Assembly (NCBI GenBank): GCA_963791325.1 | Contig: CAWBRU010000021.1 | Coordinates: forward strand, 358,928-422,927 | Reading direction: 5' to 3' | DNA: 64,000 nt | Source of the DNA: JBEVJK01 sp963791325 | GTDB taxonomy: Bacteria > Pseudomonadota > Alphaproteobacteria > Rhizobiales > Rhizobiaceae | Shown: piece by piece, positions 26,502-34,639 of the stretch | Position numbering within the stretch: position 1 is the first letter of the stretch | Layout: every line of letters starts with the position of its first letter | Notes under the pieces: model-generated | Databases searched by the model: none | The model's input: the letters and a program-made list of their open reading frames with translations, nothing else | What the model was told of the DNA's origin: nothing | Position numbers and translations under genes: made by a program

Positions 26502-26853
26502 TCCGCACCTGCCGGCCGTCGGAGAGCACGCCGCGGCCCCGCCCGACGGGCGGTGCCCGTTGGCTGAGGGTGAAGCTGTAGCGGGCCGACAGCGCCCCGC
26601 AGGCCAAAGTCCCCGTGCCGCGGGAAAAGCCGAGGCTGACGGAGATCTCCCCGGTGCAGGCGGCGCCGGCGCTGGTGCGCCCGGTCACCGTGCCGTTATG
26701 CGTCAGCGTGTTGACCGAAGCCGAGCCCGCGAAGGCCAGGCTGCGGTCGGCGGTCTCGGCGCGGACCGTGGCCGTGATGTCGAGCGGGTTCGCTGCAGCG
26801 TAAAAGGTCGGGCCCATGAAACCTGCGGCGACCGCGATCGCCAGCGTGGGCAC
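26485..26853 (-). CDS. small exported protein of unknown function
   Basis: The GTG at 26853 is chosen because GGGGAG lies five bases upstream and the product then begins with a signal peptide (MPTLAIAVAAGFMGPTFYAAANP); the frame reaches 26922 if an upstream ATG is used. The mature part is about 100 residues, rich in Thr/Ser/Gly with two cysteines, and looks all-beta (DITATVRAETADRSLAFAGSASVNTLTHNGTVTGRT). No family is recognised. It is convergent with the broken kinase. Confidence 0.6.
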   Translation of the reverse strand: MPTLAIAVAAGFMGPTFYAAANPLDITATVRAETADRSLAFAGSASVNTLTHNGTVTGRTSAGAACTGEISVSLGFSRGTGTLACGALSARYSFTLSQRAPPVGRGRGVLSDGRQVRITIGP

Positions 26854-26920
26854 CCGAGCTCCCCGGTTTCCGCTTCCGGTGGAATTGCTCTCCGTCCCTC
26901 GCGACCTATGTTGAGCTCTC

Positions 26921-27151
26921 ATGACCGACCTCGATCACCTCATCGACGACATCAACGACATGGTCCGCCAGGCTGTGGCCGAGCATCTCGAGCGTGTCGG
27001 CATCGAAGGCACCGAGCACGCCAGCATGGTCGAACAGATCGCCGGGTCGGACCTGTTCATGAGTCTGTCGCCCGACCAGGTCAATGCGCTTGCCGCCGAC
27101 AAGCTCAAGGACTTGATCATGCGCCAGGCGCGCCAGGCACTCGGCCTCTGA
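26921..27151 (+). CDS. small acidic helical protein, unknown
   Basis: A 76-residue frame, MTDLDHLIDDINDMVRQAVAEHLERVGIEGTEHASMVEQIAGSDLFMSLSPDQVNALAADKLKDLIMRQARQALGL. It is predicted all helical and amphipathic with no membrane segment. It starts divergently from the exported-protein gene. No family recognised; kept because composition and codon positions fit a real gene. Confidence 0.5.
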   Translation: MTDLDHLIDDINDMVRQAVAEHLERVGIEGTEHASMVEQIAGSDLFMSLSPDQVNALAADKLKDLIMRQARQALGL

Positions 27152-27158
27152 TCCAGCC

Positions 27159-27356
27159 TCAAGGGTCGGCTATCGGAATGCTCAATATGCCGCATTCCGC
27201 CTTGATCATCGAGCGGATCACGCCGACCGAGCGGTGCGGAAATTGCTCAGCCAGTTGGCGCGCCAGCGCCAGCGTGTCGAGCAACGGGCGCTCGCCGCGC
27301 GCGCTCTGCTCAAGGTGCGTGCGCATCGCGTCGATCAGGGCTCTGTCCTCGTCCAT
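27159..27356 (-). CDS. small protein, unknown
   Basis: A 65-residue frame, MDEDRALIDAMRTHLEQSARGERPLLDTLALARQLAEQFPHRSVGVIRSMIKAECGI. The ATG follows a GAGG-containing leader. It is helical and soluble; convergent with the 76-residue protein gene, only seven bases apart. No family recognised. Confidence 0.45.
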   Translation of the reverse strand: MDEDRALIDAMRTHLEQSARGERPLLDTLALARQLAEQFPHRSVGVIRSMIKAECGILSIPIADP

Positions 27357-27407
27357 CCTCAGCCTCTCGGAATTCGTGCTTGCTCAGGACAGGATAGCAC
27401 CTTCTGG

Positions 27408-27551
27408 ACGGGCTTAGGGCGGTTCACCGATTCCTGCCAAATCAGGTGATCCGCTCCAAGCCTCTCCCGGCAATCGGCTTAGAGCGGATCACCTTTTCTT
27501 CGCAGCATCGGTGCTCCCCTCTAAGTCTTTGTTTTTCCTCCAATTGCCCTA
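27408..27551 (-). repeat. dispersed repeat, copy 2, forming a long hairpin
   Basis: Read on the minus strand it begins at the stop codon of the sugar-binding protein gene (TAGGGCAATTGGAGG) and contains AACAAAGACTTAGAGGGG. Two GGTGATCCGCTCTAAGCC-type blocks face each other at 27445-27462 and 27476-27493 (18-bp arms, one mismatch, 13-base loop). The hairpin probably ends or protects the 3' end of the sugar ABC transcript. Confidence 0.75.
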
Positions 27552-28655
27552 GAAGTCGAAGCCTTCGATGTTGTCCTTGTTGAACACGAACGGCTGGCCA
27601 AGCAGAATCTCGCTGCCGTTGATGACCTTCAGCTCGCCGAGCTTGCCGGCCTTGACCGAGGTCGCGCCCGACTTGAGATCGCCATCAGCCGTGGCCCGCA
27701 GCACATAGGCTGCCGCATAGCCGAGATCGACCGGGTTCCACAGCACCACCGACTTGACGCAGCCCGACTTGACGTAGGGCTTCATCGCATTGGGCGTGGC
27801 GAGGCCGACCACGGCGACCGAGCCGCATTTGCCGGCCTGGTTGACGGCGTCGGCGGCCGCAGGCGTGGCGACGCTGGTCATCCCCAGGATGCCCTTCAGC
27901 TCCGGACCGTATTTGTTGATCAGGGTGTTGGCTTGGTTGAACGACAGGATGTTGTCCTCCTGCGCCTCGACCGTCTCCAGCCACTTCATCTTCGGATGGC
28001 ATTTGGCCTGATAGGCGGCCATCTCGGCGATCCAGCGGGCCTGGTTGGGCGTGGTGAAGGTCGAGGTGACGATGGCGAACGAGGCATCCTCGCCGATCTC
28101 GGCGGCCAGGTTGTCGATCAGCGACTTGGCGATGCCGTTGAACTCGGCCTGGTTGACGAACCATTGGCGGGCATCCGGCGTCGAGTTGGCGTCATAGCCG
28201 ACGACGTTGATGCCCGCTGCGAGCGCCTTCTTGAGCACCGGCGCGATCGCCACCGGGTCGTTGGCGGCGAACAGGATGCCATCGACGCCGCTGGTCACGT
28301 AATTGTCGATCAGGGTGATCTGGTCGTCGATATTGGCCTTGCTCGGACCGTCGGTCTTGGCGGTCATGGTGCCCATCTCCTTGGCGGCATCGGCGATGCC
28401 CTTGGAGGTGGCGTTGAAATAGCCGATGCCGACCAGCTTGGGCACGTCGACCACATTGAGCGTCTTGCCCTTGCGGTCGGGCGCGTTGGTCGGCGAACCG
28501 CCGTCATAGGGCTTCGGCGGCACGTCGGCGGCGGCAGCGTCGCAGGCGAGCGGATTGGTCGGCAGATCGTCGCCGCCGGTCCAGCCGGATTGCGCATAAG
28601 CGAGCCCGGCCGACAGACTGAGACCTGCCACCGCAGCGAACAACATCAAACGCAT
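27549..28655 (-). CDS. sugar ABC transporter substrate-binding protein (LsrB/RhaS-like)
   Basis: The start at 28655 follows GGAGGGAAGTAGC and opens a signal peptide (MRLMLFAAVAGLSLSAGLAYAQ). The 368-residue product is a type 1 periplasmic-binding protein of the ribose/AI-2/rhamnose class: VGIGYFNATSKGIADAAKEMG, ITLIDNYVTSGVDGILFAANDPVAIAPVLKKALAAGINVVGYD, and VVLWNPVDLGYAAAYVL. It is the last gene of an operon ordered ATPase, permease, permease, binding protein, which is the order of lsrACDB. No lsr or rhamnose catabolic gene lies nearby, so the ligand remains open. Confidence 0.88.
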   Translation of the reverse strand: MRLMLFAAVAGLSLSAGLAYAQSGWTGGDDLPTNPLACDAAAADVPPKPYDGGSPTNAPDRKGKTLNVVDVPKLVGIGYFNATSKGIADAAKEMGTMTAKTDGPSKANIDDQITLIDNYVTSGVDGILFAANDPVAIAPVLKKALAAGINVVGYDANSTPDARQWFVNQAEFNGIAKSLIDNLAAEIGEDASFAIVTSTFTTPNQARWIAEMAAYQAKCHPKMKWLETVEAQEDNILSFNQANTLINKYGPELKGILGMTSVATPAAADAVNQAGKCGSVAVVGLATPNAMKPYVKSGCVKSVVLWNPVDLGYAAAYVLRATADGDLKSGATSVKAGKLGELKVINGSEILLGQPFVFNKDNIEGFDF

Positions 28656-28719
28656 GCTACTTCCCTCCTCCAGTGTTGTTCCCGCCGGGTAAGCGGCAAG
28701 GCGGGATGGCATTATCCTT

Positions 28720-29661
28720 CTACCGATCGCCGCTCCGGTCGAAAATATTGCTGACCAGGATCGCCAGAATGAGCACGGCGCCGATCAGCATGATGGTGCC
28801 GTCGCCCTTGATGCCGGCCAGCGACAGCCCGTTCTTCAGCGCCTGGATCAGGCACAGCCCGATGACGGTGCCGACGATGGTGCCGCGCCCGCCGAAAATG
28901 CTGGTTCCGCCGAGCACCACCGCGGTGATCGCGTCGAGCTCCAGGCCGGTGCCCATATCGGAGCGGGTGGTCGACACCCGCGACACGAAGATCACCCCAG
29001 CGACGGCTGCGGCAAAGCCGGAAACGGTGTAGACGGCAAGCTTGGTGCCGTCGATCGGCAGCCCGGAGAAGCGCGCCGCCACCTCATTCGAGCCGATCGC
29101 ATAGACGGCGCGACCCCAGCGCGAAAAGCCGAGGATCACCGCTGCGGCGAGCGCGGCGAGCAGCAGGATCCAGATCTGGGTCGGCACGCCCGCCAGCTCC
29201 CCCTGGCCGAGCACATAGAACCAGTCGGGATAGCCGCGCACCGAGCGGGCCTGGCTGATCCCTTCGGCCAGGCCGCGGTAAAGCGCCAGCGTGGCGAGTG
29301 TGGCGATCAGCGGCGGCACGCCGAAGCGCGTGATGATCAGCCCGTTGACGAAGCCGCCGAAGGTGCCGGCGAGCACGGCGCCGACGATGGCGATGGGCAG
29401 GGGCAAGCCGACCCATTGCCAGAGCACACCGGTGAGGATGGCAGTCAGGCCGAGGATCGATCCGACGGAGAGATCGATGCCGCCCGTGGCGATGACGAAG
29501 GTCATGGCGATCGCCACCAGGCCGAGCTCGGTCATCAGCCGGGCCTGATTGAGCAGGTTGCCGAGCGTGAAGAACTGCTCGGACTGGCGGGCGAGAATGA
29601 GCAGCATCACCAGCCCGAGGGCGGCGAGGATGGCTTCGTGGCGCAGGGAGAACGTCCGCAT
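28720..29661 (-). CDS. sugar ABC transporter permease (ribose/AI-2 class)
   Basis: A 313-residue CUT2 permease: MTELGLVAIAMTFVIATGGIDLSVGSILGLTAIL, FGGFVNGLIITRFGVPPLIATLATLALYRGLAEG, AIGSNEVAARFSGLPIDGTKLAVYTVSGFAAAVAGVIF and VLGGTSIFGGRGTIVGTVIG. Eight to ten membrane helices. The ATG lies 11 bases from the stop of the other permease, and this protein is the second half of the channel. A longer open frame upstream is the shadow of that partner gene. Confidence 0.9.
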   Translation of the reverse strand: MRTFSLRHEAILAALGLVMLLILARQSEQFFTLGNLLNQARLMTELGLVAIAMTFVIATGGIDLSVGSILGLTAILTGVLWQWVGLPLPIAIVGAVLAGTFGGFVNGLIITRFGVPPLIATLATLALYRGLAEGISQARSVRGYPDWFYVLGQGELAGVPTQIWILLLAALAAAVILGFSRWGRAVYAIGSNEVAARFSGLPIDGTKLAVYTVSGFAAAVAGVIFVSRVSTTRSDMGTGLELDAITAVVLGGTSIFGGRGTIVGTVIGLCLIQALKNGLSLAGIKGDGTIMLIGAVLILAILVSNIFDRSGDR

Positions 29662-29672
29662 CAGAGCCCCGC

Positions 29673-30659
29673 TTACGTCGTGCGCCCGCGGCGCAGCATG
29701 TCGGCCAGCACGGTGATCAGGATCAGCACGCCGATCACCGCGCGCAGCCAATAGGCCGAAACATTGGTGAAGATCAGCGCCGAGCCGATCGTGGCGAACA
29801 GGATCGCTGCCAAGGTCGAGCCGAGGATCGTGCCGCGTCCGCCGAGGATCGAGACGCCGCCGATGACCGCCGCGGTGATCACGGTCAACTCGAGGTTGGG
29901 CGGCACGGTCGACTGGATCACCTGCAGCTGGGTGGCAAACAGCATTGTCGCCAGCCCGGCAAAGCCGCCGTGGATCATGAACACGGCAACGATGCGCCGC
30001 TCGACCGGGATGCCGCTGGCCCGCGCCGCTTCTGCATTGCCGCCGATCGCGTAAAGCGAGCGGCCGAACGGAAAATAGCGCATCCACAGGCTCGCAAGCA
30101 CGGTCAGCACCACCATGAACAGCACCGGCATCGGAATCCCGAACGGCTTTTGCTGGGCCAGCTGGAAGGCGGCGGGCAGATTGCTGATCCACTCGCCGCC
30201 GGTCACCCCGATCAGCCCGCCGCGCAGGATCGACAGCATGCCGAGCGTGACGACGATCGAGGGAATGCGGGCATAGGCGACCAGCGCGCCGACCAGCGCA
30301 TTGACGCAGATCCCGACCAGGACGGGTGCCCACCAGGCGACCCAGACCGGATAGCCGGAGACGGCGAGCGTCCCCGAGATGGTCGCCAGCACGCCGATCA
30401 AGGCGCCGACGGAGACGTCGATATGCCCGGTGATGATCACCATCGACATGCCGATTGCGGCGACCGCGATGTAGGCATTGCCGGCAAAGATGGTGGTCAG
30501 GTTCTCGGGGCTGACAAAACGGGGTTTCGCCACCCCGACCGTGAGGAAGATGAGCACGATCGCGGCGATGATCACCATTTCCTGGCCGTAGTCGCGATAG
30601 AGCCGCACCAGGATCGGCGCCTGCTCCACCCCTCTGACCGAGACGTCGCCTGCCGTCAC
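29673..30659 (-). CDS. sugar ABC transporter permease (ribose/AI-2 class)
   Basis: A 328-residue CUT2 permease with GTG start immediately after the ATPase stop. It has the family blocks AIGMSMVIITGHIDVSVGALIGVLATI, YARIPSIVVTLGMLSILRGGLIGV, AIGGNAEAARASGIPVERRIVAVFMIHGGFAGLATMLF and VIGGVSILGGRGTILGSTLAAILF. It is paralogous to the downstream permease, the pair forming a heterodimeric channel. Confidence 0.9.
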   Translation of the reverse strand: MTAGDVSVRGVEQAPILVRLYRDYGQEMVIIAAIVLIFLTVGVAKPRFVSPENLTTIFAGNAYIAVAAIGMSMVIITGHIDVSVGALIGVLATISGTLAVSGYPVWVAWWAPVLVGICVNALVGALVAYARIPSIVVTLGMLSILRGGLIGVTGGEWISNLPAAFQLAQQKPFGIPMPVLFMVVLTVLASLWMRYFPFGRSLYAIGGNAEAARASGIPVERRIVAVFMIHGGFAGLATMLFATQLQVIQSTVPPNLELTVITAAVIGGVSILGGRGTILGSTLAAILFATIGSALIFTNVSAYWLRAVIGVLILITVLADMLRRGRTT

Positions 30660-32189
30660 CTAGGCGGCCTCCGTTTCGCCGGCGGCCGCGGTCATCGCCG
30701 CGCCGACACTTTCCGGCGTCGCATCGGCGCGGCCAAATTCTCTCACCACGCGGCCATTGCTGATCACCAGCACGCGGTCGCTCATCCCCAGCACCTCCGG
30801 CAGTTCGCTGGAGATCATGACGATGGCAAGGCCGCGCTTGACCAACTCGCCCATGATGCCGTGGATCTCGGCCTTGGCGCCGACGTCGACACCGCGGGTC
30901 GGCTCATCGAGAATGAGCACCTTGGGCTCGGTCTCGAGCCATTTGGCGACCACCACCTTCTGCTGATTGCCGCCGGACAGCTGCCCGGCCTTCTGTTCGA
31001 CGCCGCGGGCGCGGATGCCGAGCCGCTTCACGGCCTTGACGCCTTCGGCGAGCTCACGGCGGAAGCGGATGAATATCCCCCAGGAGAGCCGGTCGATCGA
31101 CGCCATCGTCACGTTCTGGGCAATGGTCATCGTCTTGATCAGCCCCTGCAGGCCGCGGTCCTCGGGCACATAGGCCAGGCCGAGGTCACGCGCCTGCCGC
31201 GGCGAGGTGATCCGCACAGGCTTGCCGTTGAGCTTGATCGTCCCGGAGGTCGCCGGCGTGATCCCGAACAGAGTCAGCGCCAGCTCGGTGCGGCCGGAAC
31301 CGACCAGGCCGGCAATGCCCAGAATCTCGCCTCGCCGCAGCGCGAAGGAGACATCGCGCACCCGGTTGCCCCGCTGCAGGCCCTCGACCCTGAGCACCAC
31401 CTCGCCGATCTCGACCTCGGACTTGGGGAAAAGCTGCTCGATCGAGCGTCCCACCATCATCGCCACGAGGCCTGCCTCGTCGACCTCGCCGATCGGCCGG
31501 GTGGCGATCAGCGCTCCGTCGCGCAGCACCGTCACGCGATCGGCGAGGGCGAAGATCTCCGGCAGGCGATGGCTGACATAGACGATGCCCACGCCGCGCT
31601 CGCGCAGCCGTCGGACGATCGACATCAGCCGCTTGACGTCGGCTTCGGCGAGCGAGGCGGTCGGCTCGTCCATGATCAGGATGCGGGCGTTCTGGCTGAG
31701 CGCCTTGGCGATCTCGATACGCTGGCGCTGCGCCACCGACAGCGCCGAGACCTTGGCGTCGACATCGAGCTCGGGGGAATCCAGTCTGTCGAGCAACTCC
31801 CGGGTCAGCTCGCGTGTCTTGCCCCAGTCGATGCCGCCCCAGCCGAAGCGGGGATAATGGCCGAGGAACACGTTTTCGGCGACGCTGAGCTCGGGGAACA
31901 ACAGCAGTTCCTGATAGACGGTGGCGATGCCGGCCCGCGCAGCGTCGCGGGCCGAGGCGAAACTGGTCTCGCGTCCGTCGACATGGATGACGCCGGCATC
32001 GGCGCCGTAGAGGCCGGACAGGATCTTGATCAGCGTCGACTTGCCGGCCCCGTTCTCGCCGAGCAGCGCGTGAACCTCGCCGCGGCGAATGTCGAAGTCG
32101 ACGCCTTTGAGCGCAGTTGTGCCGGCGAACGACTTGGTGATGCCGGTCATGGCGACGACGGCGGCCGCGGGCGGATCCTGGTCAGCCAA
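30660..32189 (-). CDS. sugar ABC transporter ATP-binding protein, duplicated domain
   Basis: A TTG start at 32189 is preferred: GGGGGAGG lies seven bases before it, while the ATG between them hits a stop after three codons. This gives 509 residues, the usual length of RbsA/LsrA/RhaT ATPases. Domain 1 has Walker A GENGAGKST, a signature region ALSVAQRQRIEIAKAL and Walker B LIMDEPTASL. Domain 2 has the degenerate Walker A GLVGSGRTEL with LSGGNQQKVVVAKWL and LILDEPTRGVDVGAK, as is normal for the class. It is the first gene of the operon. Confidence 0.9.
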   Translation of the reverse strand: MADQDPPAAAVVAMTGITKSFAGTTALKGVDFDIRRGEVHALLGENGAGKSTLIKILSGLYGADAGVIHVDGRETSFASARDAARAGIATVYQELLLFPELSVAENVFLGHYPRFGWGGIDWGKTRELTRELLDRLDSPELDVDAKVSALSVAQRQRIEIAKALSQNARILIMDEPTASLAEADVKRLMSIVRRLRERGVGIVYVSHRLPEIFALADRVTVLRDGALIATRPIGEVDEAGLVAMMVGRSIEQLFPKSEVEIGEVVLRVEGLQRGNRVRDVSFALRRGEILGIAGLVGSGRTELALTLFGITPATSGTIKLNGKPVRITSPRQARDLGLAYVPEDRGLQGLIKTMTIAQNVTMASIDRLSWGIFIRFRRELAEGVKAVKRLGIRARGVEQKAGQLSGGNQQKVVVAKWLETEPKVLILDEPTRGVDVGAKAEIHGIMGELVKRGLAIVMISSELPEVLGMSDRVLVISNGRVVREFGRADATPESVGAAMTAAAGETEAA

Positions 32190-32512
32190 GCATGTTCCTC
32201 CCCCGATCAGCCAGCATGCTCTCCCCGCCGCCGGAAGCCGATCGACTGAGAACATGCCAAGGCGGACAGGGGAAGTCGAGATCCGGTCCGGCCGATGAGG
32301 CAGATTATCGTCCCGTTGCACCCCGGCGCTTCGTGTTTGGGGCCTGCCGCCGCCGGAATGGCGCCAAACTTGTCACTCCCGCCTCACGACGCCCTATTCT
32401 AGTCTCACCTCAAGTCGTGCCGACGCCGCGGCACCGACCGTCCCGGAGTGGTGCAACCTGGCCGGCTCGTCTATTCTCGGCGCCGACGTCCGAAGATCCA
32501 TGGAGAAGGCTG
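32190..32512 (+). other. intergenic region between divergent units
   Basis: No gene is supported here. It carries the leader of the minus-strand sugar operon near 32190-32215. A possible plus-strand promoter is also present, TTGTCA (about 32369) with CTATTC about 18 bases on, ahead of the SRPBCC gene. A very similar ACTTGTCACTC block recurs at about 34083, ahead of the small membrane protein gene. Confidence 0.4.
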
Positions 32513-32965
32513 ATGCCAGAGGCTCTCGTCGTTCGCCGTGAGACACACATTCCGGCGCCGCCGGCCGCCGTCTTTGCCTTGCTCACCGACCCGGAGAAGA
32601 TCTTGCGCTGGATGGGCACGCAAGCCGAGCTCGAACCCGAGCCGGAGGGCCTCTACCTCGTCAATGTCACCGGGGCGCGTTTTGCCCGGGGGACGTTTCG
32701 CGAGGTGGTCCCGGTGCATCGCTTGGCCTACAGCTTCGGCTGGGAAGGCAGCGAGGAGGTGCCGCCGGGCTCCAGCCTGGTCGAGATCGACCTGATGGAC
32801 GAGGCGCCCGACGGGACCCTCTTGCGGCTCACCCACACCGGCCTGCCGAACCAAGAGCAATGCGACAGCCATGAGGAAGGCTGGACCCATTATGTCGGCC
32901 GGCTGGCCGAGGTGGCCGCCGGACGCAACCCGGGCCCGGATCCCTTCCTCGGCCGCAAAAGCTAG
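32513..32965 (+). CDS. SRPBCC / AHSA1-like protein
   Basis: A 150-residue SRPBCC-fold protein: MPEALVVRRETHIPAPPAAVFALLTDPEKILRWMGTQAELEPEPEGLYLVNVTG, FREVVPVHRLAYSFGWEG and TLLRLTHTGLP, ending LAEVAAGRNPGPDPFLG. This is the pattern of AHSA1-domain proteins that often accompany ArsR regulators, but no ArsR gene lies next to it. The ATG follows GGAGAAGGC; the open frame upstream is non-coding. The adenylate cyclase gene starts 36 bases downstream. Confidence 0.85.
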   Translation: MPEALVVRRETHIPAPPAAVFALLTDPEKILRWMGTQAELEPEPEGLYLVNVTGARFARGTFREVVPVHRLAYSFGWEGSEEVPPGSSLVEIDLMDEAPDGTLLRLTHTGLPNQEQCDSHEEGWTHYVGRLAEVAAGRNPGPDPFLGRKS

Positions 32966-33001
32966 TTCCGGCCCGCAATCGAACCCGCCAGCATCGGAGC
33001 G

Positions 33002-34057
33002 ATGGACCTTCCCGCGCCTCTCGCCTGGCTGCTCGATGAAGCGAGCGCCGTATCCGGCGCCGACCGCTTCCTGGCGCAGCTCGGCGGGCTGCTGGCGCAA
33101 GACGGCCTGCCGGTGGCCGGAGGGGCGCTGACGCTGGCGCTGCCGCACCCGATCATCGCGCGACGCACCTGGCTGTGGCGCGCCGAAGACGGTGCTGTGG
33201 TCGAGGGGTTGGGTTTCGCCGGCACCCCGACCGCCAGAGCCGTCCACGATTGGCTGACGGGGTTGGGAACGATGCACGAGGATACGGTCGGCCGGGGGCT
33301 GGGCGGCGTGCTCGGCTGGGCCGGGAAACGGCCGTTCGACCCGGCGGAAACCGGCCGGCTGCGCCAGGTGGCGCGATTTGCGGCAGCGCCGCTCGCGGCG
33401 CTTTCGGCGCGCTCGGCGCTTGCCGCCCTGCTCGAAGCCTATCTCGGCCGGCGCAGCGCGGCCCGCGTTCAGGCGGGCGAGCTCAGCCGCGGCACCGGCG
33501 AGACCATCCGCGCCGTGCTGCTGTGCGCCGATTTGCGCGGCTTCACCGAGCTGTCGCAGGACAACGCTCCGGCGCTGGTGATTGCCGCCCTGGATGCCTG
33601 GTTCGACCGTGTTGCCGGGGCGGTGCATGCCTTCGGCGGCGAAGTGCTGAAATTCATCGGCGACGGCGTGCTGGCGATCTTTCCCGTCGCCGGCCCGCCG
33701 GCGATCGCCTGTGAGGCGGCCTTGCGCGCGGTGACCGCCGCCCGCGCGGGCATGGCTCATCTCGACAAGACGCGGCAGGCGCAAGGCTTGCCGCCGCTCC
33801 CCTTCGGTATCGCGCTGCATCTCGGCGAGATCCTGTGGGGCAATGTCGGCGCCGTCGACCGCCTCGACTTCACCGCGATCGGTCCGGCGGTCAATTTGGT
33901 GAGCCGCCTCGAAGGGCTCTGCCGCCCGCTCGGCCGCCCGGTGCTGATCTCCGGCGCGGTTGCGGCCGAGACCCGCACGCAGCTGTTGCCGCTCGGCGAG
34001 CACGCGCTGCGCGGCATCGCCGAGCCATGCGTCGTGTTCACCTTGGCCGAAGGCTGA
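33002..34057 (+). CDS. class III adenylate cyclase
   Basis: A 351-residue soluble protein. Residues 1-160 are an N-terminal region without a recognised domain. Residues about 168-351 are a class III cyclase catalytic domain. Metal-binding aspartates D177 (CADLRGFTELS) and D221 (FIGDGVLAIF) are both present, the adenine-selecting Lys is K217 (EVLKFIGDG), and the transition-state Asn/Arg appear in GPAVNLVSRLE. The enzyme is therefore predicted to be active and to make cAMP. No membrane segment is seen. The same architecture is frequent in Rhizobiales, which carry many such cyclases. Confidence 0.88.
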   Translation: MDLPAPLAWLLDEASAVSGADRFLAQLGGLLAQDGLPVAGGALTLALPHPIIARRTWLWRAEDGAVVEGLGFAGTPTARAVHDWLTGLGTMHEDTVGRGLGGVLGWAGKRPFDPAETGRLRQVARFAAAPLAALSARSALAALLEAYLGRRSAARVQAGELSRGTGETIRAVLLCADLRGFTELSQDNAPALVIAALDAWFDRVAGAVHAFGGEVLKFIGDGVLAIFPVAGPPAIACEAALRAVTAARAGMAHLDKTRQAQGLPPLPFGIALHLGEILWGNVGAVDRLDFTAIGPAVNLVSRLEGLCRPLGRPVLISGAVAAETRTQLLPLGEHALRGIAEPCVVFTLAEG

Positions 34058-34149
34058 TCGGGCGCAGATCCAATCCCGCCAGACTTGTCACTCACCCCGC
34101 GTGGCCGGCGCGAACTACCGTCCGTCGGTGGGTGACAGCGAGGTGAGCC

Positions 34150-34458
34150 GTGCACGACAAGTGGGTCTTCAGCGAGTTGCCGCACCGGGCGCAGCGGTGT
34201 GCCGACAGGGCCACCGGTGATCGGCGGCCGCCGCGTCGGCCCTGCTTGGCATGGCAGCGCAGCGCCGCGATCCTGTCGCTCGGCGCTGCGCCGGCGTTTC
34301 TGGCCATGGCGGTGCTCGCCTGGTGCGCGCCGGCTGCGCCGGACCTGCTTTGCATGGCCGGCGCGCGCGGCGTGCCCGCAAGCGGCATGGTCCCGATGTA
34401 CCTGCTGATGAGCGTCTTTCATCTGCCGGCCTGGCTGCGGTTCCTCGCTCGCCGCTAA
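34150..34458 (+). CDS. small membrane protein, unknown
   Basis: A 102-residue frame with a GTG start preceded by GAGGTGAGCC. Two hydrophobic segments are visible (about 38-60, SAAILSLGAAPAFLAMAVLAWCA, and about 80-98, MVPMYLLMSVFHLPAWLRFLA). The N-terminus MHDKWVFSELPHRAQRCADRATGDRRPP is basic and should be cytoplasmic. No family recognised. Its TAA stop begins a dispersed repeat. Confidence 0.55.
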   Translation: MHDKWVFSELPHRAQRCADRATGDRRPPRRPCLAWQRSAAILSLGAAPAFLAMAVLAWCAPAAPDLLCMAGARGVPASGMVPMYLLMSVFHLPAWLRFLARR

Positions 34459-34538
34459 AGCAATTGCAGGCAAAGCGGCAACGGTTTTCCGTCCGGAATT
34501 GCGGAAAAACAAGAGCTTAGGGCGTTTCACCGATTCCA
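34456..34538 (+). repeat. dispersed intergenic repeat, copy 3
   Basis: It starts at the stop codon of the small membrane protein gene (TAAAGCAATTGCAGGCAAAG) and continues with TTTTCCGTCCGGAATTGCGG and AACAAGAGCTTAGGGCG to TCACCGATTCC. It is the forward-strand version of copy 1. Confidence 0.8.
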
Positions 34539-34573
34539 AGCCACGATGACCCGCTCGAGGGCCTGCCGCTCTC

Positions 34574-34602
34574 TTGACACCAGCGTGAAAGCGCAGTATT
34601 TA
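34574..34602 (+). promoter_or_regulatory. promoter of the arsR-type/AHSA1 operon
   Basis: TTGACA (34574-34579) and TATTTA (34597-34602) are 17 bases apart, a near-consensus housekeeping promoter. The -10 box overlaps the left end of the operator palindrome, the layout expected for autorepression. Confidence 0.75.
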
Positions 34603-34632
34603 ACCGATCAGTTGACAACTGATTGGTTAAAT
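34598..34632 (+). promoter_or_regulatory. operator palindrome of the ArsR-type regulator
   Basis: A 35-bp inverted repeat. The left arm ATTTAACCGATCAGTTG (34598-34614) and the right arm CAACTGATTGGTTAAAT (34616-34632) match at 16 of 17 positions around a single central A. It ends eight bases before the regulator's start codon, so binding would block both the -10 box and early transcription. Confidence 0.75.
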
Positions 34633-34639
34633 AACGATC

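Noticed and set aside
25912..27417. 501-codon plus-strand frame across the broken kinase and the following small genes
   Set aside because: It includes only scraps of kinase sequence out of order of any family, runs through two genes on either strand and has no ribosome site; the composite kinase explains the region better.
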